Source of the DNA: Planctomycetes bacterium RIFCSPHIGHO2_12_FULL_52_36
GTDB taxonomy: Bacteria; Planctomycetota; Brocadiia; Brocadiales; Bathyanammoxibiaceae
Assembly (NCBI GenBank): GCA_001828545.1
Contig: MHYW01000050.1
Span: 1-6,468, forward strand
Direction of reading: 5' to 3'
DNA length: 6,468 nucleotides
This document shows, one piece after another, positions 5,048-6,468 of this stretch. The translations under genes were made by a program, and so were the position numbers. The stretch's first letter is position 1. The number at the start of each line of letters is the position of its first letter. The notes below the pieces were generated by a model, which made no database searches, was not told where the DNA came from, and saw only the letters and a list, made by a program, of their open reading frames with translations.

Positions 5048-5066
5048 AAGGCGGTGCTACCGCCTT
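5048..5066. repeat. AAGGCGGT hairpin
   Basis: AAGGCGGT-GCT-ACCGCCTT is a perfect eight-base-pair stem with a three-base loop, 43 bases after the previous hairpin. On the plus strand it is followed by GCAATC rather than a T-run, so it is not called a terminator. Confidence 0.8.
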
Positions 5067-5134
5067 GCAATCACCCGCATTATCTGATACTTTATTTAAA
5101 GGATATACGTTTGGGGAAATCCACCTCAGGCTAA

Positions 5135-5158
5135 AGGGGCAATTCATAGGATGCCCCT
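5135..5158. repeat. GTAGGGGC-family palindrome, copy 2
   Basis: AGGGGCA (5135-5141) pairs with TGCCCCT (5152-5158) across a ten-base loop containing ATTCAT, and CTAC continues the family end at 5157-5160. It lies about 55 bases upstream of the MoxR start, so it could be in that gene's leader. Confidence 0.75.
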
Positions 5159-5215
5159 ACAAACTATTTCAGTCTTTATCCATACGCCTCTAGTGCCACC
5201 ATCAAAGGAGAGTTT

Positions 5216-6232
5216 ATGAGCACTTTCGCCCCAGAGACCGAAAGCCCCGATATTAAGGCCATAGAAAGGATTGCCGAGGGGCGGCAAAAGATAAGGGAAG
5301 AGATATCAAAGGTGATAGTGGGACAGGAGGAAGTGATAGAGCATATGCTTATCGCCCTCTTTTGTAAGGGCCATTGCCTGTTTGTGGGTGTACCGGGTCT
5401 GGCCAAGACCCTGCTGGTGAGCACCCTGGCCGAGGTACTCCATTTGCGCTTTAGCCGTATACAGTTTACCCCGGACCTTATGCCGGCAGACATAACTGGT
5501 ACCGACGTCCTGGAGCAGGACCAGACTACAGGCAGGCGTTTCTTTAGATTCATAAAGGGCCCCATCTTTGCCAATATCCTGCTGGCCGATGAAATCAACC
5601 GTACACCCCCAAAGACCCAGGCCGCCCTCCTCCAGTCCATGCAGGAGTATAAGGTTACTGCCGGGGGGAATACGTATCCACTGGAGCTCCCATTCCTGGT
5701 CTTCGCCACACAAAACCCCATAGAGCAGGAAGGTACCTATCCCCTCCCCGAGGCCCAGCTGGACAGGTTTATGTTCCAGATAGACATAGACTACCCCTCC
5801 CAGGCAGAAGAGATGGAGATAGTCAGGACTACTACGGGTGCCTTCAGGCCCACGCTTACCAGGGTCTTTGGTCCTGAGGAGATTCGGGCGTTCCAGGAAA
5901 TCGTCCTGAAGGTGCCTGTATCGGACCACGTCCTCTCCTACGCCGTAAGGTTGGTGAGGGCCTCAAGACCTACGGCTAAAGATGCCCCGGATTTTGTTAA
6001 GAAGTGGATAAGCTGGGGTGCAGGCCCAAGGGCCTCCCAGTATCTCATCTTAGGGGGTAAGACCAGGGCCCTCCTCCAGGGGCGCTATGCCGTTAACACG
6101 GAAGACATCCGCCACCTCTGCCGTCCTACCCTGCAGCACAGGGTCATTACCAACTTCCATGCCGAGGCAGAGGGCATCTCCTCCAGGGAGGTCATTGACA
6201 AGCTCCTGGAGACAGTGAAAGAACATGAGTGA
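5216..6232 (+). CDS. MoxR-family AAA+ ATPase
   Basis: A 338-residue cytoplasmic AAA+ ATPase of the MoxR family, thought to act as a chaperone in maturation or activation of partner complexes, often with von Willebrand A-domain proteins. It has a Walker A in the MoxR form GVPGLAKT (58-65), Walker B ILLADEINR (121-129), sensor 1 asparagine Asn167 in FATQNP, Arg184 in LDRF as the arginine-finger candidate, and sensor 2 GPRAS (270-274). Length and motif order match the family, and nothing is missing. The ATG at 5216 has AAGGAG five bases upstream. The DUF58 gene follows after a 43-base gap, the usual MoxR-DUF58 pairing. It is transcribed away from the oxidase block, so a role in maturing that oxidase would be speculation. 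Confidence 0.97.
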   Translation: MSTFAPETESPDIKAIERIAEGRQKIREEISKVIVGQEEVIEHMLIALFCKGHCLFVGVPGLAKTLLVSTLAEVLHLRFSRIQFTPDLMPADITGTDVLEQDQTTGRRFFRFIKGPIFANILLADEINRTPPKTQAALLQSMQEYKVTAGGNTYPLELPFLVFATQNPIEQEGTYPLPEAQLDRFMFQIDIDYPSQAEEMEIVRTTTGAFRPTLTRVFGPEEIRAFQEIVLKVPVSDHVLSYAVRLVRASRPTAKDAPDFVKKWISWGAGPRASQYLILGGKTRALLQGRYAVNTEDIRHLCRPTLQHRVITNFHAEAEGISSREVIDKLLETVKEHE

Positions 6233-6235
6233 GTA

Positions 6236-6258
6236 GGGGCGACCCGGTGGGTCGCCCC
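6236..6258. repeat. GTAGGGGC-family palindrome, copy 3, between MoxR and DUF58 genes
   Basis: GGGGCGACCC-GGT-GGGTCGCCCC is a perfect ten-base-pair stem with a three-base loop, starting four bases after the MoxR stop codon and preceded by GTA (6233-6235 is GTA). It has no T-run, so it is unlikely to terminate transcription fully, but may tune the ratio of the two gene products. Confidence 0.88.
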
Positions 6259-6275
6259 AACAGACAATACATAGG

Positions 6276-6468
6276 ATGAAGAAACCAGAAGCCAAAACCT
6301 TTGACCCAGCCACCCTGAGCAAGATATCCGACCTTAGCCTCAGGGCACGCTATGTGGTAGAGGGGACCCTTGCGGGTATACATAAGAGTCCTCACAAGGG
6401 CTCAAGCATAGAGTTCCTGGAACATAAGGAATACTCCCCTGGGGATGAGATAAAACATATAGACTGGA
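6276..6468 (+). CDS. DUF58 domain protein, N-terminal part only
   Basis: The first 64 residues of a DUF58 protein, cut by the right edge (full length is usually near 290-300). The N-terminal signature is complete: LSLRARYVVEGTLAGIHKSP (about 21-40), then a GSSIEFLEHKEYSPGDEIKHIDW segment ending at the window edge. This segment precedes a von Willebrand A-like fold in the family. The biochemical role is unsettled, but it is almost always encoded next to a MoxR ATPase, as here, and is taken to be its partner. The ATG at 6276 is chosen from the family start; its ribosome site is weak (only AGG, touching the ATG), and the preceding hairpin may matter for translation. Confidence 0.94.
   Translation, partial: MKKPEAKTFDPATLSKISDLSLRARYVVEGTLAGIHKSPHKGSSIEFLEHKEYSPGDEIKHIDW

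Larger units (their letters stand above)
4676..5215. other. 540-base divergent intergenic region
   Basis: The region between the zinc-ribbon and MoxR genes has no convincing gene. A 68-codon frame at 4777-4983 starts with GTG, lacks a ribosome site and family features, and is AT-rich. The left half (about 4740-4980) is AT-rich and holds the sigma-54-like promoter of the leftward block plus repeated GTTACA, CCTGTAG and TGTAGT/ACTACA motifs and a TGAAAA-A-TTTTCA palindrome (4953-4965). The right half holds three hairpin-forming repeats (4988-5004, 5048-5066, 5135-5158). No confident promoter for the MoxR gene could be read, although it should lie in the last 200 bases. Confidence 0.7.

Noticed and set aside
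5065..5092. Sigma-70 promoter for the MoxR gene (TTGCAA with GATACT or TACTTT)
   Set aside because: Spacing or -10 match is poor in either reading; not strong enough to call.
5152..5219. 22-codon frame starting in the palindrome and overlapping the MoxR start as ATGA
   Set aside because: No good ribosome site for its ATG, which is part of the repeat; the overlap is probably chance although a leader-peptide role cannot be excluded.
5176..5929. Minus-strand frames of 181 and 207 codons opposite the MoxR gene
   Set aside because: Shadows of a complete MoxR ATPase with all its nucleotide-binding motifs.
1..6468. CRISPR array, tRNA or rRNA genes, complete insertion sequence
   Set aside because: No regularly spaced repeats with unique spacers, no tRNA cloverleaf or rRNA-like segments, and no transposase frame were found.

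Overview
The window holds two oppositely oriented gene blocks either side of a gene-free divergent region (about 4676-5215). Leftward (minus strand, 4675 down to base 1) lie eight genes, in transcription order: a small zinc-ribbon protein, a one-helix membrane microprotein, a stand-alone protoglobin-like haem protein, a mono-cluster [4Fe-4S] ferredoxin, a single-domain response regulator, an exported TPR-like protein, an exported c-type cytochrome, and a cbb3-like haem-copper oxidase catalytic subunit that runs off the left edge. Rightward (plus strand, from 5216) lie a MoxR AAA+ ATPase and the start of a DUF58 protein, a very common conserved pair, truncated by the right edge.

The organism is a bacterium of roughly balanced base composition with signal peptides, respiratory cytochromes and good Shine-Dalgarno sites. 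The intergenic regions are full of short dispersed palindromes: a GTAGGGGC...GCCCC family, CCGCCTnAGGCGG hairpins, a CCCTTCG...CTCAGGG element and heptanucleotide CAGTA repeats. From memory such elements are abundant in Planctomycetota of the anammox type, Nitrospirota and related environmental lineages. That placement is a weak inference, because no rRNA or other marker gene is present.

The leftward genes read as an oxygen- or NO-related module. The oxidase subunit carries every haem and CuB ligand visible in the window, plus the tyrosine six residues before the His-His pair that marks cbb3 oxygen reductases rather than NO reductases. The monohaem cytochrome is a likely electron donor or partner. 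The protoglobin has a proximal-histidine candidate and could sense or bind O2, NO or CO. The ferredoxin and receiver-only regulator sit tightly together and could pass on redox or phosphorylation signals. A sigma-54-like promoter (4766-4783) lies upstream of the first gene, with repeat elements at enhancer distance. A second, sigma-70-like promoter sits directly against the ATG of the TPR gene, suggesting a leaderless mRNA for the TPR-cytochrome-oxidase part.

The most unusual details are a signal peptide encoded by six tandem heptanucleotides (a possible phase-variation tract), a 48-bp duplication at the protoglobin start, and the repeat-bearing leader of the oxidase gene, where a good ribosome site has lost a matching start.
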